Shown here piece by piece: positions 36,901-46,345 of a stretch of DNA of 64,000 bases. The stretch spans positions 186,001 through 250,000 of the forward strand of contig JACPOK010000040.1 in NCBI GenBank assembly GCA_016191525.1, in the 5' to 3' direction. This stretch comes from Burkholderiales bacterium. GTDB lineage: Bacteria; Pseudomonadota; Gammaproteobacteria; Burkholderiales; Burkholderiaceae_C. Each line of letters opens with the position of its first letter. Position 1 is the stretch's first letter. A program made the position numbers and the translations under genes. The notes below the pieces were generated by a model. It saw only the letters and a list, made by a program, of their open reading frames with translations. It was not told the origin of the DNA and did no database searches.

Positions 36901-39900
36901 GATGCGCAGCGAACCGATCACCTTGATCTGCTCGTCCACCGACTCAGCTGCCTCCACGGGCTCCGCCGCCGGCGCCGCCACTTCGAAATCGGGCAGTTCG
37001 AACGAGGGTTCCGCGCTTTCCGCGGGAAGCTCGGTGTACGAAACGTCCACGCCTTCGGCGGTGGCCGCATCGAAGTCGATGAACACTTCGGCCGGCTTGC
37101 CTTCGGAGGCGGGCGGTTCGGCCGCCGGGCCGGACACGGCCAGCAGGCTTGCGAAATCGATGCCGCCAATGTCCGACGGTGTCGGTTCCGGCGCAGCGGA
37201 CGGGAGCTCGAAGTTGAACTCGGCAGGCAATTCGGCCGCCGGCAGTTCCGCCACTTCGGGCACCTGCGCGCGAATCACCTGCGTGGTGTCGAACACCACG
37301 GGCGCCGGGGCGCTGGCGCTGGGCATTTCGAATATGACAGTGGCCACCGGCTCGAACGCGGGCGCTGAAACGGGAGCCGCAACAGGCGCCTCGAATGAAA
37401 ACACCGGCTCTTCCGGCAAGGCGGCGGGCGCCTGCACGGGTTCGGGCGCCGCGGGTGTTTCCACCGCAACCGGTGCCGGAGCCGGCGGCAGGCTCTCTTG
37501 CGGCAACACCAGCGGAACCAGGCGGTTCTCGGTGCGCAACGCATCGGCGGCTGTACGGAACAGGCCGGCCTTCCAGTCGCCGTCGGTATTGGCCGCGATG
37601 TCTTCGACCCAGCGGCCAAAGCCGCGCACCGCGTCCCCTGCCAGGCTTCTAAGGTCGTCCGTCACGGGCTTGCCGTCAGCCAGCCAGGTGTTGAGAACCT
37701 GCTCCAGCGACCAGGCGGCTTCGCCGAATTCATTCAGGCCGACCATCCGCGAACTGCCCTTGAGCGTGTGGAAGGCACGGCGCAATGTCGTGAGTTCGCC
37801 CACGTCGCCGGGATTGGCAGCCAGCGTCGCCAGGGCCGTGTTGGCGTTTTGCACCACCTCGCGAGCCTCTTCCAGGAAGATGTCGCGCAGGTCGTCTTCC
37901 TCGAAATCTTCTTCCGGTGCCGCTACAGGCGCCGCAGTGGGCGTGGGCTGCACGGTGGCGGCGAGATCGCTCAGCGCCGCCGCGGTGGCGTGGCTGTCCT
38001 GTGCCGACACGGCTGCGGCGGCGTCGCGCGCGGACTGTGCCATGCCCGACTGGTCGGCCAGCACCGCGTGGGTTGCCAGCGTGTCGAGCCGTGCCGTCAA
38101 CTGGCCCATGCCCGAATCGGCAGCCTCGCTGACCACCGACATGACTTCCTGCGACAGCATGTCCTCGTTGACCGAGACGCCGGCATCGACCTCGCCCAGT
38201 GTGTGGCCGGTGCGGCCCATCAGCGGCCGCAGTTCGCCCGTGGAGTCGTCATACAGGAACAGCTTCTTGGCCAGCGCGGGCTGGTAGTTGAGCATGTCGA
38301 TCAGGAAGCCGAGCGCACCCAGGTTGTTGCCCAGCTTGTCGAAGGTGCCGGCGGCGCGCGCCTTCTCTTCGTCGACCTCGGTCACCAGGATTTCCTCGAC
38401 GGCTTCGCGCATGCGCAAGACGGCTTGCGCCGCCTGGTCCAGGCCCAGCACGGACAGCACGCCGCGCATCTGCGACAGGTGGCCCGGCGCATCACCCAGC
38501 GGTTTCTTGTCCTTGGGATTGCGGAAGAAGTTGTCCAGTACTTTTTCGAGCTCGCTGAGGGTGGAACGCAGCTCGCCCACCACGCTGCCCATGGTCTGGC
38601 GGTCGCTGACACGGCGGTACAGCTCTTCCATCCAGGGCTCCAGCGCCTCGGGCTGGCCGCCCTGGCGCACGTTGCCAAGGCGCTGCGCCAGGCGCGCGGT
38701 GCGCGCGGCCAGCTGCGAATCCGTGGGGTCCAGGTCCTCGAACGCCGCCTCGAGGTACAACACGGCGGTGGCCACTTCCATCGCCAGTTCGGGGCCCGGC
38801 GCGCGGCCGGACTTGGCGACGGCGTCGATGGCGGCATTGAGCGCCTCCGCCAGCGGCGCACTGGCAGGATGAAGCTTGACCAGCGAATCGCTGACCAGGT
38901 GGAACTGGTCGGACACGCCCTTGACCTTGGTGGCGTCGCCGCCCGACAGCGTGGACCATGTTTCCTTGGCCAGGCCGATGCGCTTGCGGGCCTGGGCCAG
39001 CAGCACGGGGTCGAAACGGCCGAACTGGCTGGTCTGGTAATCCACCGGCTTGAACCGGGCCAGGCCGTACGCCTGGCGCACGGCGGTCAACGACGGGGCG
39101 TCGATGGCACGCTGGGGCACTGCCTGCGAACAGAAGAAGACCAGGTCCTGCGCCAGCCGGTCCGACACGCCCAGTTCGCCCTTGGCGAGCGAGGCGTACT
39201 GCATCAGCACCCGCGAGGCGGCGCGCTTCACATAGACATCGACCGGCAGCAGGCCTTGCGCCAGCGCCTCGAAAAAGCCGGCGCAGATCTTCCAGAAGAT
39301 GCGGGGCTGGCGCGCGGTTTGCGATTCCGCCAGGCCCAGGCTGACGCTGACGAGGCCGCGGGCCGCCTGCCCGTCGCCGCTCTTGACCACGGCCAGCACC
39401 GCCTGGTCCATGCGGCTGCGGACTGCGGGGTCGTAGACCAGCTTGTCCAGGCCCGCCGGGCTCTGGATTTCGGACCAGCGCCAGTCCATTCCCCACATGT
39501 CGGCCGGATGGACGCGGTCGGCGCCCACCAGTTCCTGCGTGTCACGGTACTGGGGAAACAGCGCCACCGCGGACACGGGTTTGCCCAGCAGTACGCCTTC
39601 CAGGTATTCGGTCAGCGCGAAGCCGGCACGCTCTATCTTGGCGGTGGCAGCCTCGCTGCACAGGTCGGGCCGTTCGATGAATTTCTGGGCCGCGCCCTCC
39701 ATCGAGCGCAGCATGTGTGCGGGCGCCGCCAGGCCCACCATCTCCAGCGCGCCCACGGCCTGGTGCAGCTGCTGCCGTGCGATGCGAAGCTGGCCGGTAT
39801 CGACCGAAGCCATGTCCGAGCCGCGCGCCAGGTTGGCGTCACGCACGAACCGGCGCAATGCCGCCGAGGCCGTGTCGAGCGACTTGCGAAGCTCGTCCAG

Positions 39901-39963
39901 CACCCAGGCCAGCGGGCCCAGGTCATTGGCGGCGAGATCAATGTCGGTTTCGTTGGCTTGCAT
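33904..39963 (-). CDS. chpA: ChpA: CheA-like hybrid kinase of the Chp (type IV pilus) system
   Basis: A 2019-residue chemosensory kinase. The first ~650 residues are a helical region with degenerate Hpt-like repeats. Three Hpt domains follow: His732 (FHTLKGSSRMVG), His1064 (AHALAGSSATVG) and His1287 (LHTLKGSARLAG), separated by long Pro/Ala/Glu-rich linkers. Then come the dimerisation region, the CheA ATPase (LLRNCVAHGIEDP, DDGAGLN, SGRGIGMDVV), a CheW-like domain (MIRSGNLSVGVPANVVELV) and a C-terminal REC (Asp1946 in LSDIEMPRMDG). The Pseudomonas ChpA is longer with more Hpt/Spt/Tpt domains. It controls pilus motility and cAMP there. Last gene of the pilGHIJ-chpA operon. Confidence 0.94.
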   Translation of the reverse strand: MQANETDIDLAANDLGPLAWVLDELRKSLDTASAALRRFVRDANLARGSDMASVDTGQLRIARQQLHQAVGALEMVGLAAPAHMLRSMEGAAQKFIERPDLCSEAATAKIERAGFALTEYLEGVLLGKPVSAVALFPQYRDTQELVGADRVHPADMWGMDWRWSEIQSPAGLDKLVYDPAVRSRMDQAVLAVVKSGDGQAARGLVSVSLGLAESQTARQPRIFWKICAGFFEALAQGLLPVDVYVKRAASRVLMQYASLAKGELGVSDRLAQDLVFFCSQAVPQRAIDAPSLTAVRQAYGLARFKPVDYQTSQFGRFDPVLLAQARKRIGLAKETWSTLSGGDATKVKGVSDQFHLVSDSLVKLHPASAPLAEALNAAIDAVAKSGRAPGPELAMEVATAVLYLEAAFEDLDPTDSQLAARTARLAQRLGNVRQGGQPEALEPWMEELYRRVSDRQTMGSVVGELRSTLSELEKVLDNFFRNPKDKKPLGDAPGHLSQMRGVLSVLGLDQAAQAVLRMREAVEEILVTEVDEEKARAAGTFDKLGNNLGALGFLIDMLNYQPALAKKLFLYDDSTGELRPLMGRTGHTLGEVDAGVSVNEDMLSQEVMSVVSEAADSGMGQLTARLDTLATHAVLADQSGMAQSARDAAAAVSAQDSHATAAALSDLAATVQPTPTAAPVAAPEEDFEEDDLRDIFLEEAREVVQNANTALATLAANPGDVGELTTLRRAFHTLKGSSRMVGLNEFGEAAWSLEQVLNTWLADGKPVTDDLRSLAGDAVRGFGRWVEDIAANTDGDWKAGLFRTAADALRTENRLVPLVLPQESLPPAPAPVAVETPAAPEPVQAPAALPEEPVFSFEAPVAAPVSAPAFEPVATVIFEMPSASAPAPVVFDTTQVIRAQVPEVAELPAAELPAEFNFELPSAAPEPTPSDIGGIDFASLLAVSGPAAEPPASEGKPAEVFIDFDAATAEGVDVSYTELPAESAEPSFELPDFEVAAPAAEPVEAAESVDEQIKVIGSLRIGIPLYNVYLNEADEWSRRLVTEVSEWCLELNQRVPDSTVGLAHALAGSSATVGFHALSDIARALENSLEHTQRLAFGTPAHGKAFTDAAEEIRRLLHQFAAGFLKEPEPGVAQALQALKDLDVPQREDAPEDLPFSGFGDLQAAPEATPAEAPVPESAPEPVAFEPPAPEPVIAAPVAMPPAVAVPVRPVLSAPVETPVRVQPAAIQRGDDDQDDLDVTDAIDLDLFPIFEEEAVELMPQLGGALRQWASRSENRSARDEVLRALHTLKGSARLAGALRLGELAHRMESEIEYLGSENVQAGDIEPLLHRFDAMQANFDRLRETGGLTPAAPEPVAPVMEQQPLPAAAAAAGENVAAPRRSLVAMPVVSTVAPIRQAANQAVRVRSQLLDRLVNQAGEVMITRSRLENELKQLRGSLTDLTGNLDRLRAQLRDIELQAESQMQSRLAQAKDSAANFDPLEFDRFTRVQELTRMMAESVNDVATVQRNLQRTVESTEDDLIAQARQTRELQRDLLRTRMVEFEGISDRLYRVVRLASKETGKQVKLDITGGSIEMDRGVLDRMTPAFEHLLRNCVAHGIEDPATRAAAGKDPAGTILIGLHHEGNDVSVEFHDDGAGLNIARIREKALAQGLITPEQELSNQEAANLIFMPGFSTAAQVTELSGRGIGMDVVRSEVNALGGRVETTTDAGKGTNFKLVLPLTTAVTQVVMIRSGNLSVGVPANVVELVRRAPAKEVQQAYNSGVYEFGGEQLPFFWSGALLQSSQRSAEQQGKTLPVVIFRSAAQRIAMHVDEVLGNQEVVVKNLGPQLARLPGLAGMTVLASGAVVLIYNPVALSTVFGDQARQLSADHAQADVMGDAGTRQPAAQVMQAAPQIPLVLVVDDSITVRRVTQRLLAREGYRVTLAADGLQALEKLAEEKPTVVLSDIEMPRMDGFDLARNIRGDARLKDLPIIMITSRIAEKHREHAMELGVDHYLGKPYSEEELLSLVKHYSEAKIPA

Positions 39964-40000
39964 GGTGACTGTGCCTAATCAATCAGCGGCGCATTCGCGC

Positions 40001-40067
40001 CGCCGGGCCGCCCCAAGGCGCGAAAGCCCCCCTCGGGGGGCAGCGAGCTTCGGGCGAGCGTGGGGGC
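40001..40067 (+). repeat. Dispersed repeat family II, copy C, between pilJ and chpA
   Basis: A plus-strand copy from CGCCGGGCCGCCCCAAG through CCCCCC-TC-GGGGGG to GAGCGTGGGGGC. It fills most of the 111-base gap inside an otherwise compact minus-strand operon. The transcript would carry a strong GC hairpin between pilJ and chpA, which could lower chpA expression. Confidence 0.75.
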
Positions 40068-40074
40068 CATATGT

Positions 40075-42375
40075 TCAGGCGATCTTGAACCGCGACACCG
40101 ACTGGCGCAGTTCTTCAGCCATGCGCGAGAGTTCCCGCACCTGCTGCGCCGTGGAGCGCGTGCCTTCTCCCGTCTGCTCCGTCACCGCGAAAATGTGCTG
40201 GATATTGCCGGCCACCACGTTGGCGGATTCGGCTTCCTTGGACGCGGACGCGGAGATCGACTCGATCAGCTCGGCAAGGCGGCGCGACACCTGGTCAATC
40301 TCGGTCAGAGCCGTGCCCGCGTTGTCGGACAGTTTGGCCCCTTCCACCACACCCTGCGTGGAGCGTTCCATGGCGGCCACGGCGTCCTGCGTGTCGGTCT
40401 GAATGGCCTTCACCAACGCCGAAATCTGGCGCGTGGCATCCGCGGAACGTTCAGCAAGGCGCTGCACTTCTTCGGCCACCACCGAGAAGCCTCGTCCTGC
40501 TTCGCCGGCTGACGCCGCCTGGATGGCAGCGTTCAGGGCCAGCACGTTCGTCTGCTCGGTAATGTCCGAGATCAGCTCGGTAATTTCGCCAATCTCCTGG
40601 GACGATTCGCCCAGCCGCTTGATCCGCTTGGAGGTTTCCTGGATCTGGTCGCGGATGGAGTTCATGCCGCCGATGGCGTTCTGCACGGCCGCGAGGCCGG
40701 ATTCAGCGGCTTGCAGCGACTGGCGCGCCACCAGGGCTGATTCCTGCGCCTGCCCGGACACCTGGTTGATTCGGCCGGCCATGTCGAGCACCGACTGGCC
40801 GGTTTCGCGAATTTCACGCAGCTGCTCGGTGGAAGCCGCCAGCAGCTCGGTGGACGTGGACTCCACCTGCGCCGTCGTCTGGGCAACCTTGGTCGCCGTG
40901 TTCTGCACGTTGCCCACCAGCTGGCGCAACTCTTCCACCGTGTAGTTCACCGAGTCGGCGATGGCGCCCGTGATGTCCTCGGTCACCGTGGCTTCCTGTG
41001 TCAGGTCGCCTTCGGCCACTGTCTGCAATTCATTCATCAGCCGCAAAATGGCCGCCTGGTTGGCGTCGTTCACGCGCTTGGCTTCCTGCTCCTGCTGCTC
41101 GGCTTCCAGCCGCTGCGTTTCAGCAACCACCTGGCGCTTGCGGCTGTCCTGCAGCTGAACGTAGGCCAATCCGATGGCCGCGATGATGGCGAACAGGGCA
41201 GCCAGGCCCAGGGCCACCAGGGCGCCGAGGCCCAGGCCGGTCTGTGACGACAGCTTGCCCTGCAGGTCTTCCAGCGAACGGCGCAGCGGTTCGCTGTCCG
41301 CAATAATCGCGGCCTGCGCTTCGCGCGCGGACACCAGGCCCTGCAGGTTGCCCAGGATGGCGCCGGCCTGCGTGCGGGTCTGTTCATACAGCTTCATCAG
41401 CGCTTCGAGGCGCTCGCGGGTTTGCGGGTCCTTGGAGCCGGCCAGCCGCAGTTCGGGACTGCCGTCCAGCAGGCCCTGCGCGATTTCCTTGAAGGAGTTC
41501 AAGTCCTTGCCGAGCAGGAACACCGCCTCGGGCGACACGCCCTCCATCGTCAGGAATTCGTTGGCGGACTTGCCGATACGCTGCGTCAGCATCACCAGCT
41601 GGCCGGCGGCGGAAATCTCGGCCGGCGCGGCGTTCTGCTGCAGCTTGAGCGAAGACACGGTCTCGGCGATTTCCAGCAGGTCTGACGACTGGCGGTTAAT
41701 GGTGCGCAGCGCGTTGCCCACCTGCGTCAGGATCTTCTGCTGGCCCATCACGGTGGCGGCGTTCTTTTCGGCGCGCTCCATCAGCGGGTTGATCTTCTCC
41801 ACGTCGTCCTGGTATTCGACAGCCACCGGCTGCAGGCGCAGGCTGTCGTCGCCGCCCTTCAGGCCGCGCACCGTCTTGGCCAGCACGTCGGAGCTTTCCT
41901 TCACGTCCGGGAAGGCCTGCGCGCTGCCCACCAGGGCCTGCGACACCGACTTGGCAAGGCGTTGCGACTGCATCAGCGACTGGCCGGTACCCGCCACCTG
42001 CTGGGCGACGCGGTCGGCCTGGTTCACCGCCAGGAAGGCCACCGTGCCCAGCACGGCGAGCGACAAGGCCAGCAAGGTGAACAGGATGCGCTGGTGCGTG
42101 ACGATGGTGCGGCGCCCGAGCAGCGGCACGCCGATCAGTTCGGCTTCGTTTGCCACCTCGGCCGGCTCGATCGAATCCTCACCGTCGACGCTGTCCTCCG
42201 GTCGCCCTTCCATCGCGGCCGCGGCAACCGGCTGGTTGTGCCCGTCCATGGCACCAGTGGCCATGGGGTCCATGGACTGGTCCGGCATCGCCAGGCTCAA
42301 TTCGCCGCTGGGATCGGCCGAATGCTCCGCGGGTTTTTTCGAAAAGAGGCTATTGAGTTTGTCAATCAACGACAT
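40075..42375 (-). CDS. pilJ: PilJ: methyl-accepting chemoreceptor of the Chp system
   Basis: A 766-residue receptor. After an acidic cytoplasmic start, a transmembrane helix ([19 protein letters not shown]) leads to a periplasmic region with two PilJ-type helical modules ([20 protein letters not shown] and a similar [20 protein letters not shown]). A second transmembrane helix ([20 protein letters not shown]), a HAMP-like segment and a long coiled-coil signalling domain follow. The hairpin tip reads [20 protein letters not shown], with an insertion-free core typical of class 40H receptors. It binds PilI and ChpA at the poles in Pseudomonas, sensing surface contact through pili. Confidence 0.94.
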   Translation of the reverse strand: MSLIDKLNSLFSKKPAEHSADPSGELSLAMPDQSMDPMATGAMDGHNQPVAAAAMEGRPEDSVDGEDSIEPAEVANEAELIGVPLLGRRTIVTHQRILFTLLALSLAVLGTVAFLAVNQADRVAQQVAGTGQSLMQSQRLAKSVSQALVGSAQAFPDVKESSDVLAKTVRGLKGGDDSLRLQPVAVEYQDDVEKINPLMERAEKNAATVMGQQKILTQVGNALRTINRQSSDLLEIAETVSSLKLQQNAAPAEISAAGQLVMLTQRIGKSANEFLTMEGVSPEAVFLLGKDLNSFKEIAQGLLDGSPELRLAGSKDPQTRERLEALMKLYEQTRTQAGAILGNLQGLVSAREAQAAIIADSEPLRRSLEDLQGKLSSQTGLGLGALVALGLAALFAIIAAIGLAYVQLQDSRKRQVVAETQRLEAEQQEQEAKRVNDANQAAILRLMNELQTVAEGDLTQEATVTEDITGAIADSVNYTVEELRQLVGNVQNTATKVAQTTAQVESTSTELLAASTEQLREIRETGQSVLDMAGRINQVSGQAQESALVARQSLQAAESGLAAVQNAIGGMNSIRDQIQETSKRIKRLGESSQEIGEITELISDITEQTNVLALNAAIQAASAGEAGRGFSVVAEEVQRLAERSADATRQISALVKAIQTDTQDAVAAMERSTQGVVEGAKLSDNAGTALTEIDQVSRRLAELIESISASASKEAESANVVAGNIQHIFAVTEQTGEGTRSTAQQVRELSRMAEELRQSVSRFKIA

Positions 42376-42397
42376 GATGCGAACCTTCCGGGAAAAC

Positions 42398-42928
42398 TTA
42401 AGCGCTGATGCTCAGGAATTGGGGTTGTTGCGACAGCGCCTGCAGGTTGATTTCCTGCCAGAACGCCCCGTTGGCATCGGTGTAGCCGCTGCCGAAATAG
42501 TTGGGCGAGCCCTCGGGGGGCGCGGCCGACGATGAGAAAGCTTCCATGCTGCGCAGGCCCGACAGCCGGTCGATCAGCAGGGCGCAATTGACTTCAAGCG
42601 TGGCGTTCAGCGCCACCAGCCGCGACTCGGCCCGGGTGGCGTCAGATCGCATCGCGGGTGCCTGGCCGCTGGCAAAGCTGGCCAGGTCCACCACGCCATA
42701 CAGCCCGCCGCGCAGGTTCGCGACGCCCATGAACCAGTTCTGGGTGTAGGGCACCGGCTGGGGACTGGCGAACGGGAAAATCTCGCCCGCTTGCGACAGC
42801 GGGAAAAGGTACTTGGCTCCCGCGGCCTCGACAGCGAGCCAGGATGCGGACACGCCCTCCGTGCGCGCGGCCTGAAGGCGGGTGGCCAGACGGCTCTGGA
42901 GTTCTCGGAGGGCTTCGCGGTTGGCCAT
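42398..42928 (-). CDS. pilI: PilI: CheW-like adaptor
   Basis: A 176-residue CheW-domain adaptor that couples the PilJ receptor to ChpA. The CheW fold is visible from [20 protein letters not shown] to [21 protein letters not shown], with the conserved N-L-R-G-x-x-x-x-V-V-D strand pair. It lies between pilH (20 bases) and pilJ (22 bases). A Pro/Ser-rich loop ([15 protein letters not shown]) near the C-terminus is the only unusual part. Confidence 0.92.
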   Translation of the reverse strand: MANREALRELQSRLATRLQAARTEGVSASWLAVEAAGAKYLFPLSQAGEIFPFASPQPVPYTQNWFMGVANLRGGLYGVVDLASFASGQAPAMRSDATRAESRLVALNATLEVNCALLIDRLSGLRSMEAFSSSAAPPEGSPNYFGSGYTDANGAFWQEINLQALSQQPQFLSISA

Positions 42929-42948
42929 CGTTCAGGGGTGGCGCCGCT

Positions 42949-43314
42949 TCAGCTCAGGGCCTTGATTTTGGCCATGAGTTCGTCGGCATCCACCGGTTTG
43001 GTGATGTAGTCGCGCGCGCCCTGGCGCATGCCCCAGACGCGGTCGGTTTCCTGGTTCTTGCTGGTGCACATGATGATCGGCACGTCGGCGTAGAGCGGGT
43101 CGCGGGTGATGGCACGGGTCAGCTGGAAGCCGTTCTGGCCGGGCATCACGACATCCATCAGGATCAGGTCGGGCTTTTCCTCGGCCAGCCGGCGGAAGGC
43201 GTCCTCCGCGTTCTCGGCGGTCTTCACGGCGAAGCCGTTCTTCTGCAGCAGGTCCGTCATGAACATCAACTCGGTCTTGGAGTCATCAACGACGAGGACT
43301 TTTTGTATGGGCAT
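42949..43314 (-). CDS. pilH: PilH: response regulator of the Chp system
   Basis: A 121-residue CheY-like protein. It begins PIQKVLVVDDSKTELMFM, with the phospho-acceptor Asp in LILMDVVMPGQNGFQ, Thr in IMCTSK and Lys in YITKPVDADELM. In Pseudomonas PilH acts on retraction or as a phosphate sink against PilG. ATG 43314 shares a base with the pilG stop (TGATG) and has AAGGAG eight bases upstream; GTG 43317 is the alternative. Confidence 0.93.
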   Translation of the reverse strand: MPIQKVLVVDDSKTELMFMTDLLQKNGFAVKTAENAEDAFRRLAEEKPDLILMDVVMPGQNGFQLTRAITRDPLYADVPIIMCTSKNQETDRVWGMRQGARDYITKPVDADELMAKIKALS

Positions 43315-43712
43315 CACACTACTCCTTGTTTTGCGGCGCCGAACTGCTGCACGGTCTGCAGCAGCTGGTCCTTGGTAAATGGCTTGGTCAGATAGTCCTG
43401 GGAGCCGACCATGCGTCCGCGGGCCTTGTCGAAAACGCCGTCCTTGGAAGACAGCATCACCACCGGCACCGAAGCGAACTTGGCATTGCGTTTGATGATG
43501 GCGCAGGTCTGGTAGCCATCCAGCCGCGGCATCAGGATGTCGCAGAAAATCAGGTTGGGCTGGTAGTCATTGACCTTGGCCAGCGCATCAAAGCCGTCTT
43601 CCGCAAGCATGACTTCATGGCCACCCTGCTTCAGGAAGATCTCAGCGCTGCGCCGGATGGTATTGCTGTCGTCAATCACCAGGACCTTGAACCCGGCTCC
43701 AGTCGTGCTCAC
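43314..43712 (-). CDS. pilG: PilG: response regulator of the Chp system
   Basis: A 132-residue CheY-like protein that promotes pilus extension and cAMP production in Pseudomonas. It has FKVLVIDDSNTIRRSAEIFL, the phospho-acceptor Asp in LIFCDILMPRLDGYQT, the switch Ser in VVMLSSKDGVFDKARG and Lys in YLTKPFTKDQLL. These last three segments are characteristic of PilG rather than PilH. The start is GTG 43712 with GAGGAG nine bases upstream. First gene of the operon; a 73-base gap separates it from the rubredoxin gene on the same strand. Confidence 0.93.
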   Translation of the reverse strand: MSTTGAGFKVLVIDDSNTIRRSAEIFLKQGGHEVMLAEDGFDALAKVNDYQPNLIFCDILMPRLDGYQTCAIIKRNAKFASVPVVMLSSKDGVFDKARGRMVGSQDYLTKPFTKDQLLQTVQQFGAAKQGVV

Positions 43713-43785
43713 TTGACGCTGCTCCTCAATATTTGTAACTGCTAGGGGGCTGCATCATCCAAAGATGTAACAAGCGCGCACCCTT

Positions 43786-43962
43786 TTAAATCTGAACCAT
43801 CTCAAAATCTTCCTTGCGGGCACCGCACTCGGGGCAGGTCCAGTTCATGGGCACCTGGGCCCAGGGAGTTCCGGGTGCCAGTCCGTGGTCTGGCGCACCG
43901 GCCGCTTCGTCATATATCCACCCGCAAATCAGACACATCCACGTTTTAGTTTCTTCAGTCAC
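43786..43962 (-). CDS. Rubredoxin
   Basis: A 58-residue single-iron electron carrier. Both iron-binding knuckles are present: MCLICGWIYDEAAG near the N-terminus and WTCPECGARKEDF near the C-terminus, each with two cysteines (CxxC). The linker GLAPGTPWAQVPMNW has the usual aromatic core residues. The start is GTG 43962 and the stop TAA at 43786. It is divergent from thiD, an arrangement common in beta-proteobacteria. It probably feeds electrons to an oxygenase or oxidoreductase; the partner is not in the window. Confidence 0.92.
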   Translation of the reverse strand: MTEETKTWMCLICGWIYDEAAGAPDHGLAPGTPWAQVPMNWTCPECGARKEDFEMVQI

Positions 43963-44057
43963 AGCTTAAAGGGCCTTCGAATAGAATGCAACGATTGTAT
44001 CGAGGCCCTGTTGCGCCCTGAGACTACAGCGTGCCGCTGCCTGCGAAATTCAGGCCT

Positions 44058-44999
44058 ATGACAAACCCCAATTCCCCCACATTGACCCCCGGCGCGGATG
44101 ACGACGCCGACAGCGACGAAGGCAATCCCGCCTGCGTCCTGGTGTTCAACGCCAACGACCCCAGCGGCGCCGGCGGCCTCGCCGCAGATGTAACAGCGGT
44201 GGCCTCGGTCGGCGCGCATGCGGTGCCGGTTGTAACAGGTGCCTATGCGCGCGACACCGCCGAAGTGTTCGACCATTTCGCCTTCGACGAGGAAGTCGTG
44301 GCCGAACAGGCGAGGGCCATCCTGGAAGACGTGCCGGTGCAGGTGATCAAGGTCGGCTTCGTGGGCAGCCCCGAGAACCTCAGCACCATCGCTGAAATCG
44401 CGGCCGACTATTCCGAGATTCCGCTGATCGCCTACATGCCCAACCTGTCATGGTGGGACGAGGCGCAGATCGACCTGTATCTGGATGCCTTCCGCGAATT
44501 GTTGTTACCGCAAACCACCGTGTTGGTAGGAAACCACAGCACGCTGTGGCGCTGGCTGCTGCCGGAGTGGAGCAGTGAGCGCAGCCCCACCGCGCGCGAC
44601 ATCGCCAAGGCGGCTTCGGAATCGGGCGTGCCCTACACGCTGGTGACCGGCATTCCCCTGCCCGAGCAGTTCATCGACAACGTGCTGGCCACGCCGCAGG
44701 CGGTGCTGTGCAGCGAAAAATTCGAGCGCTTCGAAGCCGTGTTCTCCGGCGCCGGCGACACGCTCTCGGCCTCGCTCGCGGCGCTGGTGGCCAGCGGCAG
44801 CGACCTCGCCGCGGCCGCCACCGAAGCCCTGAGCTACCTCGACCGCTGCCTTGACGCCGGCTTTCGGCCCGGCATGGGCAATGTCGTGCCCGACCGCCTG
44901 TTCTGGGCCCAGCCCGAAGGCGAGAGCGAAGAAATCACCGACGAAGAAGCGCAGGCCCTGCAGGTCTTCGACATGCCCGCCCATGACACCAAACACTGA
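44058..44999 (+). CDS. thiD: Hydroxymethylpyrimidine/phosphomethylpyrimidine kinase
   Basis: Ribokinase-fold kinase of thiamine biosynthesis, 313 residues. The N-terminal substrate loop is [16 protein letters not shown] (usual form SDPSGGAGIQAD), followed by [16 protein letters not shown] and the C-terminal anion hole [15 protein letters not shown], where GAGD contains the catalytic aspartate. Several positions differ from the E. coli ThiD consensus (for instance NAND instead of AGSD), as is usual in beta-proteobacterial copies. ATG 44058 is chosen. It overlaps hemL by 17 bases, so the two are co-translated. Confidence 0.87.
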   Translation: MTNPNSPTLTPGADDDADSDEGNPACVLVFNANDPSGAGGLAADVTAVASVGAHAVPVVTGAYARDTAEVFDHFAFDEEVVAEQARAILEDVPVQVIKVGFVGSPENLSTIAEIAADYSEIPLIAYMPNLSWWDEAQIDLYLDAFRELLLPQTTVLVGNHSTLWRWLLPEWSSERSPTARDIAKAASESGVPYTLVTGIPLPEQFIDNVLATPQAVLCSEKFERFEAVFSGAGDTLSASLAALVASGSDLAAAATEALSYLDRCLDAGFRPGMGNVVPDRLFWAQPEGESEEITDEEAQALQVFDMPAHDTKH

Positions 45000-46296
45000 C
45001 CGCAACCAGCTTCTTTTCGACCGCGCCCGGCAGCTCATCCCCGGCGGCGTCAATTCACCGGTGCGCGCATTCCGCGCCGTCGGCGGCACGCCGCGCTTCG
45101 TGCAGCGCGCCCACGGCGCCTATTTCTGGGACGCGAACGGCACGCGCCACATCGACTACATCGGCTCCTGGGGTCCCATGATCGTGGGCCACGGCCATCC
45201 GGCGGTGGTGGAAGCGGTGCAAAAGGCGGTGCTGGAAGGCTTCTCCTTCGGCGCGCCCACCGAGCGCGAGGTGGAACTGGCCGAAGAGATCATCAGCCTG
45301 GTGCCTTCCATGCAGATGGTGCGCCTGGTGAGCTCGGGCACCGAGGCCGCGATGAGCGCGATCCGCCTGGCGCGCGGCGCCACCGGCCGCAGCAAGATCA
45401 TCAAGTTCGAGGGCTGCTACCACGGCCACGCCGACGCGCTGCTGGTCAAGGCCGGCTCGGGCCTGGCCACCTTCGGCAACCCCACCAGCGCCGGCGTGCC
45501 GCCGGAGGTGGTGCAGCACACGCTGGTGCTGGAGTACAACAACCTGCAGCAGCTGGAAGAAGCGTTTGCGCTGCACGGCAGCCAGCTGGCCTGCCTGATG
45601 ATCGAGCCGATCGCCGGCAACATGAATTTCGTGCGGGCCGGCGTGCCCTTCATGCAGCGCTGCCGCGAGCTGTGCACGCAGCACGGCGCGCTGCTGGTGT
45701 TCGATGAGGTGATGACAGGTTTCCGTGTCGGGCTGGGCAGCGCGCAGGGCGTCTATGCAAAAGCCATCCCCGGCTTCGCGCCGGACATTTCGGTGCTGGG
45801 CAAGGTCATCGGCGGCGGCATGCCGCTGGCCGCCTTCGGCGGGCCCCGCGCCATCATGGAACAGCTGGCGCCGCTGGGCCCGGTCTACCAGGCCGGCACG
45901 CTCTCGGGCAACCCGGTGGCCACTGCGTGCGGCCTGGCCACGCTGCGCGAAATCCGCAAGCCCGGCTTCTTCGGGGCGCTGTCTGCCTCCACTTGCTCGC
46001 TGGTGGAAGGCCTGGCTGCCGCGGCAAAGGCAGAAGGCGTGCCCTTCAGCGCCGATTGCGAAGGCGGCATGTTCGGCTTCTTCCTGCTGGACACCCTGCC
46101 GCAGAACTACGGCCAGGTGATGAAGACCGAAGGCGCGAAATTCAACCTGCTGTTCCACGGCCTGCTGGACCGGGGCATCTACATCGCTCCGGCCTTGTAC
46201 GAGGCAGGGTTCGTGAGCTCCGCGCACAGCGCCGGGGACATCGCGCAGACCATTGCCGCGGCTCGCGAGGTTTTCCGGCTGCTACAAAATAAGTAG
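44983..46296 (+). CDS. hemL: Glutamate-1-semialdehyde 2,1-aminomutase
   Basis: A PLP enzyme that makes 5-aminolevulinate in the C5 pathway of haem synthesis. At 437 residues it has the usual length. Signatures: [33 protein letters not shown], the cofactor contact [26 protein letters not shown], and the Schiff-base lysine in [20 protein letters not shown] 44983 lies inside the end of thiD. The last residues (LLQNK) and the TAG stop are part of a dispersed repeat, as with the amidohydrolase at 10952. Confidence 0.96.
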   Translation: MTPNTDRNQLLFDRARQLIPGGVNSPVRAFRAVGGTPRFVQRAHGAYFWDANGTRHIDYIGSWGPMIVGHGHPAVVEAVQKAVLEGFSFGAPTEREVELAEEIISLVPSMQMVRLVSSGTEAAMSAIRLARGATGRSKIIKFEGCYHGHADALLVKAGSGLATFGNPTSAGVPPEVVQHTLVLEYNNLQQLEEAFALHGSQLACLMIEPIAGNMNFVRAGVPFMQRCRELCTQHGALLVFDEVMTGFRVGLGSAQGVYAKAIPGFAPDISVLGKVIGGGMPLAAFGGPRAIMEQLAPLGPVYQAGTLSGNPVATACGLATLREIRKPGFFGALSASTCSLVEGLAAAAKAEGVPFSADCEGGMFGFFLLDTLPQNYGQVMKTEGAKFNLLFHGLLDRGIYIAPALYEAGFVSSAHSAGDIAQTIAAAREVFRLLQNK

Positions 46297-46337
46297 CGTC
46301 CCACGCACGGTTGGTGCGCTCTACCGCCTGATTTCCC
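46281..46337 (+). repeat. Dispersed repeat family I, copy 2
   Basis: The palindromic module GCTACAAAATAAGTAGC, 15 bases, GGTGCGC, six bases and GCCTGATTT. It overlaps the 3' end of hemL, whose stop TAG (46294-46296) is within the first module. A second inverted repeat, CTGATTT/AAATCAG (46328-46349), follows and runs into the end of purH. Confidence 0.7.
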
Positions 46338-46345
46338 TCTAAAAA

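Noticed and set aside
33931..38287. Long open frames on the plus strand opposite chpA (about 33931-37368 and 35330-38287).
   Set aside because: High GC with few stop codons in antisense frames. Translations are low complexity and have no recognisable domain, whereas chpA is a clear match.
42507..42523. A fourth copy of repeat family II within pilI (GAGCCCTCGGGGGGCGC).
   Set aside because: Only the hairpin core resembles the repeat. Both conserved ends are missing and the sequence is ordinary coding for a Pro/Ser-rich loop.
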